DNA of 64,000 nucleotides from Meghimatium bilineatum. Lineage: Eukaryota; Mollusca; Gastropoda; Stylommatophora; Philomycidae. This document shows positions 22,286 to 33,991 of this stretch, one piece after another. The notes under the pieces are model-generated. The model saw only the letters and a program-made list of their open reading frames with translations, was not told the origin of the DNA and ran no database searches. The position numbers were made by a program, and so were the translations under genes. Each line of letters begins with the position of its first letter. Position 1 is the stretch's first letter. The stretch is from the NCBI GenBank assembly GCA_034231615.1, contig CM067307.1, forward strand, positions 2,972,647 through 3,036,646, written 5' to 3'.

Positions 22286-23978
22286 CGAAGCCTGTTTGTG
22301 CAGTATTCATTTGGGGAATCCTACCGATGATGCTTTTTGAAATACCTAACTTTTTTCGTGTGGTCGTTTGTCATCTTCTTGTGTTGATAATTGTCATTGT
22401 GCATATGTTTAGAATCCTCTTCTTCTCTGTCATCTTATTTGCTTGCTACATTCAATATATATTTTATCAGCAGTATTTCTGTTTGCATGCAGCTGTCTTA
22501 ACAATTCCACACCTGATACTTATTGACTAACTGTAGTTTCAGTAGTAATGGCAATCTTCATTATCAATTACTCCAGATATGTTAATATATATGTAGTAAA
22601 CACATACTGGTGGTAATACAACATGTGCGGTAATTTTGCTATATCTTTGTGGTTTAATTGAGACACTATTTGGAGTAATGGAAGAAATTTAATTGTGAAA
22701 TAATGGAGCAATACATTTGTGAATAATGGGGCTATATATTTGTGGAAGAATAGAGCAATATGGACCAATATTTGTGGAGGAATTGGGGGATATTTGTGGA
22801 ATAATTGGTACAATATAAATGTGTGATGATGGAGCGATATTTGTCTACTATAGAATGATATTATTGTTGAACAATGTGGCAGTATAATTGTGTCAATCAT
22901 ATGTCACACTTTCTTGACACATTATTATTAGATCTGTAGATATTGAAAAACTCATGATTACTGCAATAATCTGTAGATATTGAAAAACTCATGATTACTG
23001 CAATAATCTGATGTTGAGAAACTCATGATTACTGCAATCATCTGTAGATGTTGAGAAACTCATGATTACTGTAATCGTCTGGGAATATTGAGAAACATAT
23101 GATTAGGCTGTGGTGATTAACCAGAGATGTTTAGAAATGATCTCTCTTTTTTTACCATAAATCGACTGAGAATATGACATAATTCATGATTTATGTAAGT
23201 GTGTAAAGATGTTGAGAAACTCATAGCTACAAGTGTACTCAGAAAGATAAGGACCCACTGTGTATGAATAATTGACACCAGTGTTAAACAGAGACATCTT
23301 GTTTATTTAATCTAGATGAAGTTCTCGTTTGTGGACTCAAAAAATCATGTTTACGTATTCTGTAATTTAGACTCAACCATTTCACTTCATTCTAATGCTG
23401 ATAATGGTATGCATAAGAGGCACCTATACATTTGACAATAAGTCAAAAGCAATATCCTATAGAACAGTGCTCGTTATCCTTGGTGAGGCTGTGGCCTGGT
23501 CATAAATTGTGTTTAATAAGACCAGTGCTCAAAAAAATTTATATATATGCATAAATAATTGTATAATTCACGAAGTTCTTGCGGCCTAGCAGACATGTCA
23601 CCGTTGCCAAGTGGTTTAGAAGCATTCAGGATATGCTTCAGTTTTTTTAATTTTTATATTGTCACAGATTTATTTCTTACCAACATACTAAAACAGTAAA
23701 TAAGGTTTTTCATTCTAGACCAGTGTATCCACTAATCCACTATAAAAGGTTTGCATTCCGGGTTGAAAATTCATTACTTTCTAGATCAGTGCATCCACTA
23801 GAAGATTTTTATTGACAGTTGAAAATTCAGTTCATTTATGTGTGGAGGTTGTCACCAACAAGCACCAGATAAATGTGTAGGAGCTCTGATTTCTTTTCCA
23901 GTAAATCCACCAGAATGTAGATGCTGACAGTTCCATTTCAATGTTGATTTAGTATATTTTATATCTCTTATATTTTCC

Positions 23979-24819
23979 TGTCTCCGGGATGTTTTAATTG
24001 TCTGTCTCCAGGATGTTTTAATTGTCTCTGTCTCTGGGATGTTTTAATTGTCTCTATCTCCAGGATGTTTTAATTGTAAGTCTCTGTCTCCGGGATGTTT
24101 TAATTGTCTCTGTCTCCAGGATGTTTTAATTGTGTCTCTGTCTCTGTGATGTTTTAATTGTCTGTCTCCAGGATGTTTTAATTGTAAGTCTCTGTCTCCA
24201 GGATGTTTTAATTGTCTCTGTCTCCATGATGTTTTAATTGTAAGTCTCTGTCTCCAGGATGGTTTAATTGTAAGTCTCTGTCTTCAGGATGTTTTAATTG
24301 TAAGTCTCTGTCTCCAGGATGTTTTAATTGTCTCTGTCTCCAGGATATTTTAATTGTAAGGCTCTGTCTCCAGGATATTTTAATTGTAAGTCTCTGTCTC
24401 CGGGATGTTTTAATTGTAAGTCTCTGTCTCCAGGATGTTTTAATTATAAGTCTCTCTCTTCAGGATGTTTTAATTGTCTCTGTCTCCGGGATGTTTTAAT
24501 TGTAAGTCTCTGTCTCTGGGATGTTTTAATTGTAAGTCTCTGTCTTCAAGATGTTTTAATTGTCTCTGTCTCCAGGATATTTTAATTGTAAGTCTCTGTC
24601 TCCAGGATGTTTTAATTGTAAGTCTCTTGTCTCCAGGATGTTTTAATTGTCTCTGTCTCCAGGATGTTTTAATTGTCTGTCTCCAGGATATTTTAATTGT
24701 AAGTCTCTGTCTCCAGGATGTTTTAATTGTCTCTGTCTCCAGGATGTTTTAATTGTAAGTCTCTGTCTCCAGGATGTTTTAATTGTCTCTGTCTCCAGGA
24801 TGTTTTAATTGTAAGTCTC
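23979..24819 (+). repeat. Minisatellite of 24-, 26- and 30-bp units, about 30 copies, splice-site-like
   Basis: Each unit contains a pyrimidine tract CTCTGTCTCCAG followed by GATGTTTTAATT. About half the units continue with GTAAGT before the next tract. The unit thus mimics a 3' splice site, a 12-nt exon and a 5' splice site. It lies 0.8 kb upstream of exon D. Confidence 0.95.
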
Positions 24820-25065
24820 AGCTTCTGTAGTCTGGTGGAAATTGAACATAAAATCCTCAGAATGAACTGTCCCTCACTGTATTGTGTATGTCAACATAGT
24901 CTATTGGTGTACATACTGATGCAGTGACTATGCTCGCTAGCCTGTCAGCTTGTTCATTACCCTCCATTTACAATTAATATGAAAAATATCAGTGACCTAG
25001 AATAACAGTCTCTCATATAGTTTTGAATGAAATTGTAGCAACGTTTGCATCATATTCGTGCATTA

Positions 25066-25089
25066 TTTGTGTGTGTGTGTGTGTGTGTG
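25066..25089 (+). repeat. GT dinucleotide microsatellite
   Basis: About 12 GT units. Similar short TG runs occur near 43538 and 43621. Confidence 0.9.
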
Positions 25090-25637
25090 CCCAATGGAGA
25101 CCTTTGATACAATAGTCCTGTTGTATTGTGTGTACACATTTAGTAATATGTGTACTTGTAGCTCATACTATCGGGTATTGTCTATGCCCGGATATATCCA
25201 GTGCTGAGATGCATAGATGTATGCAGTCAATGATAGATAGAGGCTTCAGCACAACCGACACAAGAAACATGGAAACATGTTAATGAAGTTTTGCTAATGA
25301 CTGAAATCAATGATTAAAACCTTTTTGTTAAACCATCAAATTATGTTTTATTATGTGTGTTTCCAGTGATTGGCATAACTTAATTACCCTGTTTCCAATT
25401 CCTCCTGTTGAATGTTTCCAGTGTTGAGAAAACTGCAGTACTTGATGATCCTAGGATACTGCCACATTATAATATCCCCATTTGGATAGAAAACATTCAT
25501 GCATAAACTCCTCCTCCCCCCCTCTCCAACTTATGTAACCATATCTTTGAGACAGTACACCTAATGTGTTTGATAAATTGTAGTACTGTTTTCTGAATGT
25601 AAAATTAAGACTGCATATTGATGTACTTTGTCTGCAG

Positions 25638-25750
25638 CTGGATGAACAGAAAGACGATTTTAGTGATTTGCCGCCCAACCAACGACGGAGGAAGTTGCAG
25701 CAGAAGATTGATAGTATTAAGAAGGAAATGTCTAAAGAACAGTCAGAAAG
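25638..25750 (+). CDS. FNBP1: Exon D: HR1 (REM-1) domain, first half
   Basis: The 113-nt exon starts in phase 0 and ends two bases into an Arg codon. The acceptor is TTTGTCTGCAG at 25637 and the donor is GTATGG at 25751. It reads LDEQKDDFSDLPPNQRRRKL and continues QQKIDSIKKEMSKEQSE. The LPP.QRR.KLQQK core is diagnostic for the HR1 antiparallel coiled coil that binds GTP-bound Cdc42 in this family. The split codon is completed correctly by the acceptor at 27665. Confidence 0.93.
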
Positions 25751-25799
25751 GTATGGCTTCTAGACATGCAGTGTTGTGCTGTGCTTCTTTGTCTTCCAC

Positions 25800-26040
25800 A
25801 TGCGTTCTCAAACTCCTGCATATTAGTATGATGTAGCAGTGAACAGAATGTGTTATCTTGGTTTACAGCTCAGTTGTGATAGCAGCACTTTCGACCTGAT
25901 CTAACTTCAGCATGTCTGGGTCACTTTGATCCTAATGCCATGGGACAACCAACTTTATCACTAAACCTCCTTAATCACGCCTTATGTCATGCATGAAAGG
26001 TAAACACTATTGCTATTCTTTACTCCCCTTTCAGACCTAA
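25800..26040 (+). repeat. Interspersed repeat R2, copy 2
   Basis: Parallel to 17515-17760 throughout about 230 bp and directly followed by a LINE tail, so R2 could be an internal or flanking part of that element. It overlaps the donor side of the intron after exon D but is clearly non-coding. Confidence 0.6.
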
Positions 26041-26235
26041 GCAACATGGAGGGTAAAGTCTTAGGAAAGAGAACAAGAGGCAGACCAAGATTACGATGGA
26101 CACAGGATATTGAGGACCTTCTGAACATGGTTATGGAAGAGACTGGGCAGCTTGCACAGAACTGAGAGGCTTACAGGGTGGCAGTGATGACAATGTTCTG
26201 TCAAGGACACATGACATAGATAGATAGATAGACAG
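26040..26235 (+). pseudogene. LINE 3' tail ending in an ATAG repeat
   Basis: Translates NMEGKVLGKRTRGRPRLRWT then QDIEDLLNMVMEETGQLAQN and a stop, the K.TRGRPRLRW.DDIEDLL terminus of a non-LTR element. It ends in TAGATAGATAGATAG microsatellite at 26218-26235. Best-preserved member of the family also seen at 20 and 22120. Confidence 0.75.
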
Positions 26236-27138
26236 TAGAATGTGTACTCTCAAGTACTTTCATGCCTGCAGTTGGAATCTTCCAGGCATATGTACTTTCT
26301 GTCAAGAGAATATTCTCTCTATTACATCATACATGAGGATTAATATACAATGAAAGGAGAGGAAACACATGGATGAAAGAAGGTATCATGGTTGTTCTTC
26401 TGTGAGCTCAGTTTGCTATGATTATGTTGGTCAGTGATTACAGGTTAGTTAGTAACCTTCATGAAATCAGTTGTCAGCAGGAGGTACTTGCCAGTGCTTC
26501 ACAGTTCCTCTTCCAATTTTGACTTCCTGTGCCAGATTTTATCCTTTTAGTCACCAAAGATGGAGCATGTCTGGAATTTAGAAGGGCTATTTTGAATTGA
26601 CATTTTTTCAGCTTGTTGGCCTTGTCACCTTTAATTTATATGATAGTTATTTTTGTCTTATTCTTTACTTGTCTGCGTACTTGTACAAGACGTTGACATG
26701 AATCATGTACAAGACGTTGACATGAATCATGTACAAGACGTTGATGACACTTACCTTGCCTTCACACATTAATGTATGCATCTGTCTGTCATGTAATCAT
26801 AGTCATAAATTTAATGAGCAGGACAGGGCCACTGCAGTAAAACTGTGCATCGTATAGTAAGTAATAATGTTTACAAAATGATGAAGGTGTAGGGAGCAAC
26901 AACTCCGTGACACCACATTCCCATACATCATATAGTCCGTGATTATTGTTACACAATGTAGCTGTAAGGTGCAACAACTCGGTGACGTGACATTCCCATG
27001 CGTCTTCTGTGCCAGAGACAATCACTCATGGATTGGAAGATTTAGTCATGAGAAGTCCTGCCCTGTTTGTACCACCTCGACTCCAACTGATGCAAGCTTA
27101 CTGTGTACTGTTTGTCAAGACAATTAAAGCCATGTATA

Positions 27139-27170
<32 letters not shown>

Positions 27171-27665
27171 TGGTAACTTATATTTAAAAATATAACAAGG
27201 GTTAAATAAAAGTTTTACAAAGAACAGTACACAGAATTGATATTTTGACCAACAGGTCTTTATCAAGATTGAGATAAACAATCACAGAATGGATCAATAA
27301 AGTGAACAAAGACTATGTTTCAGTAATGTAACAGAAACTGATATGTCTGGCAATACAACATAAGAACAATTGAAGATAAAACAACAGGGGTGTACATGTT
27401 AAGAAACTACAGTAGCCAAGGAAAATGCAAAATAAAAACAAAAGTATAAATAATGATAATAATAAAAATAGTCATAGATGGATCTGTTGTCTTGTTTGTA
27501 ACTCATGGAAGACAGAAAGTCATTTTTTATAAAGACCTTTTGGTTGAAATATTGATTTCCTGCATTGTTCTATGTAAATAACTATTTAACCCCTCCCCCC
27601 CTCTCCACTTATATTTGTAGAATATTCACTGAGCATGTATTAGAAGAAGAATATTTCTCTTTCAG

Positions 27666-27798
27666 AGAAGGGATTATGAAGTTAAAAGATGTTTACGCAA
27701 ATAACTCAGCCTTAGGCGACCCCACCACACTGGAGAAGAAAATAGAAGAGAACTCACAGAAGTTGGATGGTTTGAGGCAGGAGCTGATCAGATATGAG
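27666..27798 (+). CDS. FNBP1: Exon E: HR1 domain, second half
   Basis: The 133-nt exon's first base completes an Arg codon; 44 codons follow and it ends in phase 0. The acceptor is TTTCTCTTTCAG at 27665 and the donor is GTCAGT at 27799. It reads (R)EGIMKLKDVYANNSALGDP and continues to LRQELIRYE, the conserved KMKDVY.KNP.MGDP region and second HR1 helix. A competing acceptor at 27620 would add 15 in-frame codons. The shorter exon is preferred because it aligns to vertebrate HR1 without an insertion and has the better pyrimidine tract. Confidence 0.9.
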
Positions 27799-27904
27799 GT
27801 CAGTTGTTTGTTACATGGGTTGTATAGCTTCCTCTTTCTGGAATTTTCCTCCATCTCACTTCTCTTATTCTTCTTCTTCCTCAGCATTCAGTCTCAAAAC
27901 TGCT

Positions 27905-28035
27905 GTTGAATCTCTCTTGTAGCAGGACAATGATCCTACTAGATTTCCACCAGGATGTAGTTCAGAGAATGTAAATGTGTTGTGTCACCTTTTTATTCGT
28001 GGCAGTGTCCAGGCACGTCTGACTTTGGTGTATAC
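27905..28035 (-). repeat. Interspersed repeat R3, inverted copy
   Basis: Plus-strand text CTACTAGATTTCCACCAGGA and CACGTCTGACTTTGGTGTAT is the reverse complement of R3 landmarks (TCCTGTTGGAAATCTAGTAG, CCAAAGTCGGATGTG). Located about 105 bp after the donor of exon E. Confidence 0.6.
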
Positions 28036-28494
28036 CGCAGATATGATGTCATTGAATAAGTAGAGGGTTTGCTGTGTAAACATTCAACACTCACAGGTCA
28101 CAATTTTCTGGAGAAGACGGATAATAATAATAATAGTTATAAAAGTGTAATGAACATGTGTAGAAATGTTATTTCATGATCTCCTGCTGGTTGTGAACAG
28201 TGATTAATGTTACATTTATACTGCACATTTTTTGAGGGTGGATGGGGGGATATGGGTGGGGGTTAGTAATAAGTATGATGCTGGAAAAACTGGATGCATG
28301 TGTAGCAGAATGAGGGCAGAGCTTGCATACCTTCTTTATCTACTTGGGGAGACTAAGTATCTATTGTGTGAAAAAACACCAACAAATAAAACACGTTCAT
28401 ATTGCTGTAAATTCATATGGTCACATTTAGCAAGTACACATCTAGGAAATCTAAATACAGTGGCGTCTTGCTATAGCAACATGGTCCGCACTGA

Positions 28495-28619
<125 letters not shown>

Positions 28620-29184
28620 AACATACATTTGCTATATACAGTACAAACAATGAAGAATAAATGTAACTGGGGATTGTGAAAAGTGTTGTTATATAAAGAA
28701 ATATGTTATACAAGAAGGCGCTATAGAGAGATTCCACTTCATAAGCCAGTGCCATTTTGGGGTATATCTATTTACCTAAAATATTCACACCTGTTAACAG
28801 CTTCATTAATTTTGTTGTTTATTTGATGGGGAAATGGTAGGTACTGCTAATGAAATACCCACATATATATTCTAATATGTCAACTATTGTTTTGTATCCT
28901 CGAAGTTGTAGCAATACATGAACACAAGGGTTTTCTGGTAAGTCATTGCATTCAGTTACCTTGAACACTCTGTTGTCTATTCCGACACCTGTTCTGAACC
29001 TACTTTCTGAGATGCTGTTGCCTTATTATGCTGTACTCGTATGCATGTGGAGTACATGATGTTCTCTGTAGATCTATATACCTTCTTTCATGAACATGCT
29101 AGTACTATTGCTGTATCTTTCCTCTCATTCTCGGTGTATGCATATGAATGACATCTAAGTCTGTAAGCATACACACAAGATTGA

Positions 29185-29590
29185 TACACACACGCACGCT
29201 GGGCAGGACACATGGTCCACATGACAGATCATCATCTACCACACAAGGTTGTTATATGGACAACTCCAGACTGACCCCATAAGACCTTTTTTAAAAAGCA
29301 TTTTAAAAAGACGGCATCACTGACTCACTTTAATACAGACACAAATTCTTGGGAGAATCTTGCACAAGACAGATCCGACTGGTATTGCAGAATCAATATC
29401 GGTACAGCAGCTGCAGATAACCTTGGACATCATGCTGCACAACAAAAAATGTGCTAGAAGAAAAGGCAAGAGCTGCTCTTTTAAGGAGATGCTAGTGCTA
29501 TCACTATCTTTCACATCATTCTGAGTGGTTTGATATAGGTAGAACTGCAGCACAAATGTGATCCATGAAGTGAAAATTGAATTCACAGGA
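29185..29590 (+). pseudogene. LINE C-terminal tail, decayed
   Basis: In pieces it reads RWAGHMVHMTDHHLPHKV, then KDGITDS, NSWENLAQDRSDWYCRINIG and AAADN, RRKGKSC. This is the WAGHV.RM.D.RLPK...YGEL tail with the W..LA.DR..WR...G terminus. Related in type to the minus-strand copy at 8460. Confidence 0.7.
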
Positions 29591-29885
29591 TAATGAAATT
29601 TTATAAGTACATTTTCTCATCACGACAGATTTTCCTCATACTAAATATATCTTGATTGCACAAATACATATTCTAAATATAGAGTCCGAAACAGCTGTGT
29701 TCACATGGGCATGTAATCTCCTGATCGCTATCCAAATCTCGGGAAGAAACGTGTTTGTTTTATGTTAGCTGACCTACATTTTAGGGCTATTCCAATAATA
29801 ATGTTACATTATTTATTTCCATGGTAGAAGAAGAACATTGAACTGTTATGTGAATCACTTGAAGTGCAGAAAAACGCACACAAAT

Positions 29886-31127
29886 GTATGTTTACACCTG
29901 TTATGTTATGTTTCACCAGTTATGTTATGTTTTCACCTGTTATGTTATGTTTTCACCTGTTATGTTATGTTTTCACCTGTTATGTTATGTTTTCACCTGT
30001 TATGTTATGTTTTCACCTGTTATGTTATGTTTTTACATGTTATGTTATGTTTACATCTGTTATGTTATGTTTACATCTGTTATGTTATGTTTACACCTGT
30101 TATGTTATGTTTTCACCAGTTATGTTATGTTTTCACCTGTTATGTTATGTTTACACCTGTTGTTATGTTTACACCTGTTATGTTTACACCTGTTATGTTA
30201 TATTTTCATCTGTTATGTTATATTTTCACCTGTTATGTTATGTTTTCATCTGTTATGTTATGTTTTCACCTGTTATGTTATGTTTTCACCTGTTATGTTA
30301 TGTTTTCACCTGTTATGTTATGTTTTCATCTGTTATGTTATGTTTTCACCTGTTATGTTATGTTTTCACCTGTTATGTTATGTTTTCACCTGTTATGTTA
30401 TGTTTTCACCTGTTATGTTATGTTTACACCTGTTGTTATGTTTACACCTGTTATGTTTACACCTGTTATGTTATATTTTCATCTGTTATGTTATATTTTC
30501 ACCTGTTATGTTATGTTTTCATCTGTTATGTTATGTTTTCACCTGTTATGTTATTTTTTCACCTGTTATGTTATGTTTTCACCTGTTATGTTATGTTTTC
30601 ATCTGTTATGTTATGTTTTCATCTGTTATGTTTTCACCTGTTATGTTATGTTTTCACCTGTTATGTTATGTTTTCACCTGTTATGTTATGTTTTCACCTG
30701 TTATGTTATGTTTTCACCTGTTATGTTATGTTTTCACCTGTTATGTTATGTTTTCACCTGTTATGTTTTCACCTGTTATGTTATGTTTTCACCTGTTATG
30801 TTATGTTTTCACCTGTTATGTTATGTTTTCACCTGTTATGTTATGTTTTCACCTGTTATGTTATGTTTTCATCTGTTATGTTTTCACCTGTTATGTTTTC
30901 ACCTGTTATGTTATGTTTTCATCTGTTATGTTATGTTTTCACCTGTTATGTTATGTTTTCACCTGTTATGTTATGTTTTCACCTGTTATGTTATGTTTTC
31001 ACCTGTTATGTTATGTTTTCACCTGTTATGTTATGTTTTCACCTGTTATGTTATGTTTTCACCTGTTATGTTATGTTTTCACCTGTTATGTTATGTTTTC
31101 ACCTGTTATGTTATGTTTTCACCTGTA
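29886..31127 (+). repeat. Minisatellite, 20-bp unit, about 62 copies
   Basis: Unit TGTTATGTTATGTTTTCACC with ATC, TTTACACC and 13-bp short variants. All three forward frames are open for 429-472 codons because the unit contains no stop in any phase. A block with the order TTTACACCTGTTGTTATG at 30151 recurs at 30424, a 273-bp higher-order duplication. Confidence 0.97.
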
Positions 31128-31149
31128 CACCATTATGTGTATATCATCA

Positions 31150-31440
31150 TCAAATGCCATCTCCACAATGTAGGTTGGCTGCAACAGACCTCCAACATCC
31201 CCTGTCTCTTGTCTTGGTGGTGCACTTCACTAGACTGTAACCTGTCCATCTTGTGATGTTCCTCTCCCAATTGTATCTCTGCCTACCTCTTGCTCGCCTC
31301 CCTTCTATTTTACCCTCAAGTAAAGTCTTCAACAAGGTCTCTTGTCTTTTAATGTATCCAAAATATTTTATTTGCTTGATTTTTATTTCCTGTAATAATT
31401 CTTTCTTCATATTAAGTGTTGTTAGACCTTCTTTATAGAG
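31150..31440 (-). pseudogene. LINE C-terminal tail
   Basis: Minus strand is open through KKELLQEIKIKQIKYFGYIK then RQETLLKTLLEGKIEGRRAR and WERNITRWTGYS, DRGCWRSVAANL. This matches the ..RIKYFGHI.R...L.K.LLEGK.EG.R.RGRQR..W..NI..WTG tail. It begins right after the 20-bp array and lies back-to-back with a plus-strand tail at 31530. Confidence 0.8.
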
Positions 31441-31529
31441 GTTAACTAATGTGTGGATGTGTTGAGTCAAATGTGGAACAGACCTAAGCCAATAATATAA
31501 GAAGAAGACAATCATAGTTTTGTAGCCAC

Positions 31530-31745
31530 ATTCATGAGACAGGGAGGGTGTGGAGAACATCGTCACAACAGGCAAGATTGAAGGCAACAGAGACAGAGGG
31601 CGACAATGTGAGAAATATTAGACAGTTTGACAACCTGGAACAGCAGGGAGCCAACAACGATCTTGAGACATAATGCTGGAGATAGAGACGGGCGGAGAAC
31701 CATGATCGCCAAAGCCAGCCGGCACCTGATAATGATGAAAACATC
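31530..31745 (+). pseudogene. LINE C-terminal tail, frameshifted
   Basis: Across two frames: IVTTGKIEGNRDRGRQCEK, then ILDSLTTWN and DRDGRRTMIAKASRHLI. It corresponds to the 52.4-kb copy (TGKIKGRRDRGRQREK). Opposite in orientation to the neighbouring tail at 31150-31440. Confidence 0.7.
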
Positions 31746-31888
31746 TTTGTTTGTTTTCTTCTCTTTCAAAAGCACATACTCAAGGTCTTTATGCCAAAAT
31801 GTCAATTTGTGCGCTTTTTTCCTGTATGCTTCTGGTAATTACCTCAAATCCATTACCCCGGGTATTCTATTTTCTCCTGTAGTTGTGT

Positions 31889-32278
31889 ATGTAGTCTAGC
31901 CTTGACACTATTCTGATGCAATCACAGATGTAGTCTAGCATTGACACTATTCCAATGCCATCACAGATGTAGTCTAGCATTGACACTATTCCGATGCCAT
32001 CCCAGATGTAGTCTAGCATTGACACTATTCCGATGCAATCACAGATGTAGTCTAGCATTGACACTATTCCGATGCAATCACAGATGTAGTCTAGCATTGA
32101 CACTATTCCAATGCAATCACAGATTTAGTCTAGCATTGACACTATTCCAATGCAATCACAGATGTAGTCTAGCATTGACACTATTCCAATGCAATCACAG
32201 ATGTAGTCTAGCATTGACACTATTCCGATGCAATCACAGATGTAGTCTAGCATTGACACTATTCCGATGCCATCAGAG
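31889..32278 (+). repeat. Minisatellite, 39-bp unit, 10 copies
   Basis: Unit ATGTAGTCTAGCATTGACAC followed by TATTCCGATGCAATCACAG. Ten exact-length units; variants CCA/CCG and GCAATC/GCCATC. Open frames on both strands (13-residue period) are by-products. Confidence 0.95.
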
Positions 32279-32436
32279 ATTTGTAATGCTGGTCAACATG
32301 GTATCCATGCTATATCATCAGCTATGAAAGATATTCCTCTATAGTGAGTTGCTGATGGAGATAAACTTTAAAGGTGGACAGATTAGAAGGATTCGTTAAA
32401 GAACTGACTGACATTCTGTGAAAAAAACAACCATGT

Positions 32437-32657
32437 TACATGGGAAGACAGTGTACGTGACACAGCTACATGGGAAGACAGTGAACAAGACACAGCTACG
32501 TGGGAAGACAATGCACGAGCCACAACTACATGGGAAGACAATGCATGAGCCACAGCTACATACATGGGAAGACACTGCACGACACACAACTACATGGGAA
32601 GACACTGCACGAGACACAACTACATGGGAAGACACTGCACGAGACACAGCTACATGG
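32437..32657 (+). repeat. Minisatellite, 30-bp unit, about 7 copies
   Basis: Unit TACATGGGAAGACACTGCAC followed by GAGACACAAC. Followed at 32699-32760 by a separate two-copy duplication (ATCAATGGACAGATATACAT). Confidence 0.95.
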
Positions 32658-33055
32658 CATTCTAAAGTAAGAAAAGATGCAGCATCTAGAAGAGAACTGA
32701 TCAATGGACAGATATACATGGATAAATCAATCAATGGACAGATATACATGGATAAATCAAACACATTCTAAAATGTTCATAGCATGCCCAGGATGTCTTT
32801 GCGGTAGGAATAAACTTATTAGCCATCTGCGAACTCATAGTCAACTCAATGCTAGCTGAACTTCATAAAGTGAATGTATTAAATGGTCAACATTACTTGT
32901 GATGGATGAACATCAGAGTCTAGCAGTGTGTGCTATTATGTGAAGTGGGTTCTAGCAATCTTGTCATTTGATTTGCTATATTCGATGTAGATTGAATATA
33001 TTATTTCCTGATATAAATGTTTAATTTTAGCTCTAAACATTTATAATTTTGTTCA

Positions 33056-33286
33056 ATAAGGATAGATGTAGGAGGTGTTGGCAGTTTAATAGGGATAGCT
33101 GTAGGAGGTGTTGGCAGTTTAATAGGGATAGCTGTAGGAGGTGTTGGCAGTTTAATAGGGATAGCTGTAGGAGGTGTTGGCAGTTTAATAGGGATAGCTT
33201 TAGGAGGTGTTGGCAGTTTAATAGGGATAGCTGTGGGAGGTGTTGGCAGTTTAATAGGGATAACTGTGGGAGGTGTTGGCAGTTTA
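33056..33286 (+). repeat. Minisatellite, 33-bp unit, 7 copies
   Basis: Unit AATAGGGATAGCTGTAGGAG followed by GTGTTGGCAGTTT. It encodes an 11-residue period in several frames (minus: IPIKLPTPPTA) and is stop-free in three frames. Considered non-coding because it is intronic and frame-indifferent. Confidence 0.95.
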
Positions 33287-33991
33287 CATATTGCACAAAT
33301 ACACTTCAATAAATGAATGAGTTAAAAGTAAGGCATTTTTTGATAAATTCTAGTAACAATGGCTGCAGGTGGAAGCACTCTGTATTTATAGCATCGGAGA
33401 CAGCAGGTCAGTGCTAGGAGTGAGTTTCAGAAGTGAACAACAGGCAGCCATTGACACGTATACATTTGAACATTTGATGATAAGACTGAGAATTATGTAT
33501 CTGCTGATAGTGGAGTAATGTCGTGTTCATAAAATTAATCACAATATTAAAGGAACAAAATAATAATATTGTCCATAAAACACAGAAGTGAAGTCTATCT
33601 TCTTCTAGGTGAGTTGGGTTCATATCTCAATCTTCCTCTAGTGTTAAGTTAGCATTTCGCACTCTCAAAACCACTCTAGTGTGGTTATCCATAGTTTTTT
33701 CACAAGGATCATGTTTTCCATTATTGTGCCATTTTGTTATAACACATTTCAACTTCTTCCCTGCCTTTGACAACCATTTTATGAGTGCCATATACCAGCA
33801 TATGATCTACAAACAAGGTGGACACACATTTTGTGCATTCTTGACCATGACATCTGTATGCTCTTCACATACATTTCTTGTCCTGTAACAAAAATCAGGT
33901 ATCAGTAGCAGTTTTATTAGTTCTATATGTTCTTCATTTCTGTGTGAGCTTCTGACATTCAGTATTCAGCTTCAGACCAGTAGACATTAAC

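Larger units (their letters stand above)
6927..25637 (+). other. Intron C-D (18.7 kb)
   Basis: This is the largest intron of the window. It contains LINE 3' tails near 7440, 8460, 12925, 13290, 16180, 18090, 21245, 21470 and 22120, SINE-like segments near 8085, 9500, 18690 and 21980, and tandem arrays at 9870, 10668, 11518, 14730, 16383, 19450 and 23979. Stretches 8690-9480, 11840-12900, 13920-14560, 16720-17500 and 22290-23950 show no recognisable feature apart from short AT-rich or simple sequence. No convincing extra coding exon was found, though this position corresponds to the alternatively spliced linker of vertebrate homologues. Confidence 0.75.
25751..27665 (+). other. Intron D-E (1.9 kb)
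   Basis: Non-coding. It holds an interspersed repeat (25800-26040) followed by a LINE tail ending in an ATAG microsatellite (26040-26235), a triple 23-bp duplication near 26688-26745, a short AT/AC microsatellite (27137-27170), and two fragments (27235-27290, 27525-27560) of a repeat with a TTGATAAAG-type core. The last 45 bases may be alternatively exonic. Confidence 0.7.

Noticed and set aside
29838-31256. Three overlapping forward frames of 429-472 codons
   Set aside because: All frames are equally open because the 20-bp unit contains no stop; Cys/Tyr/Val/Phe monotony without any domain.
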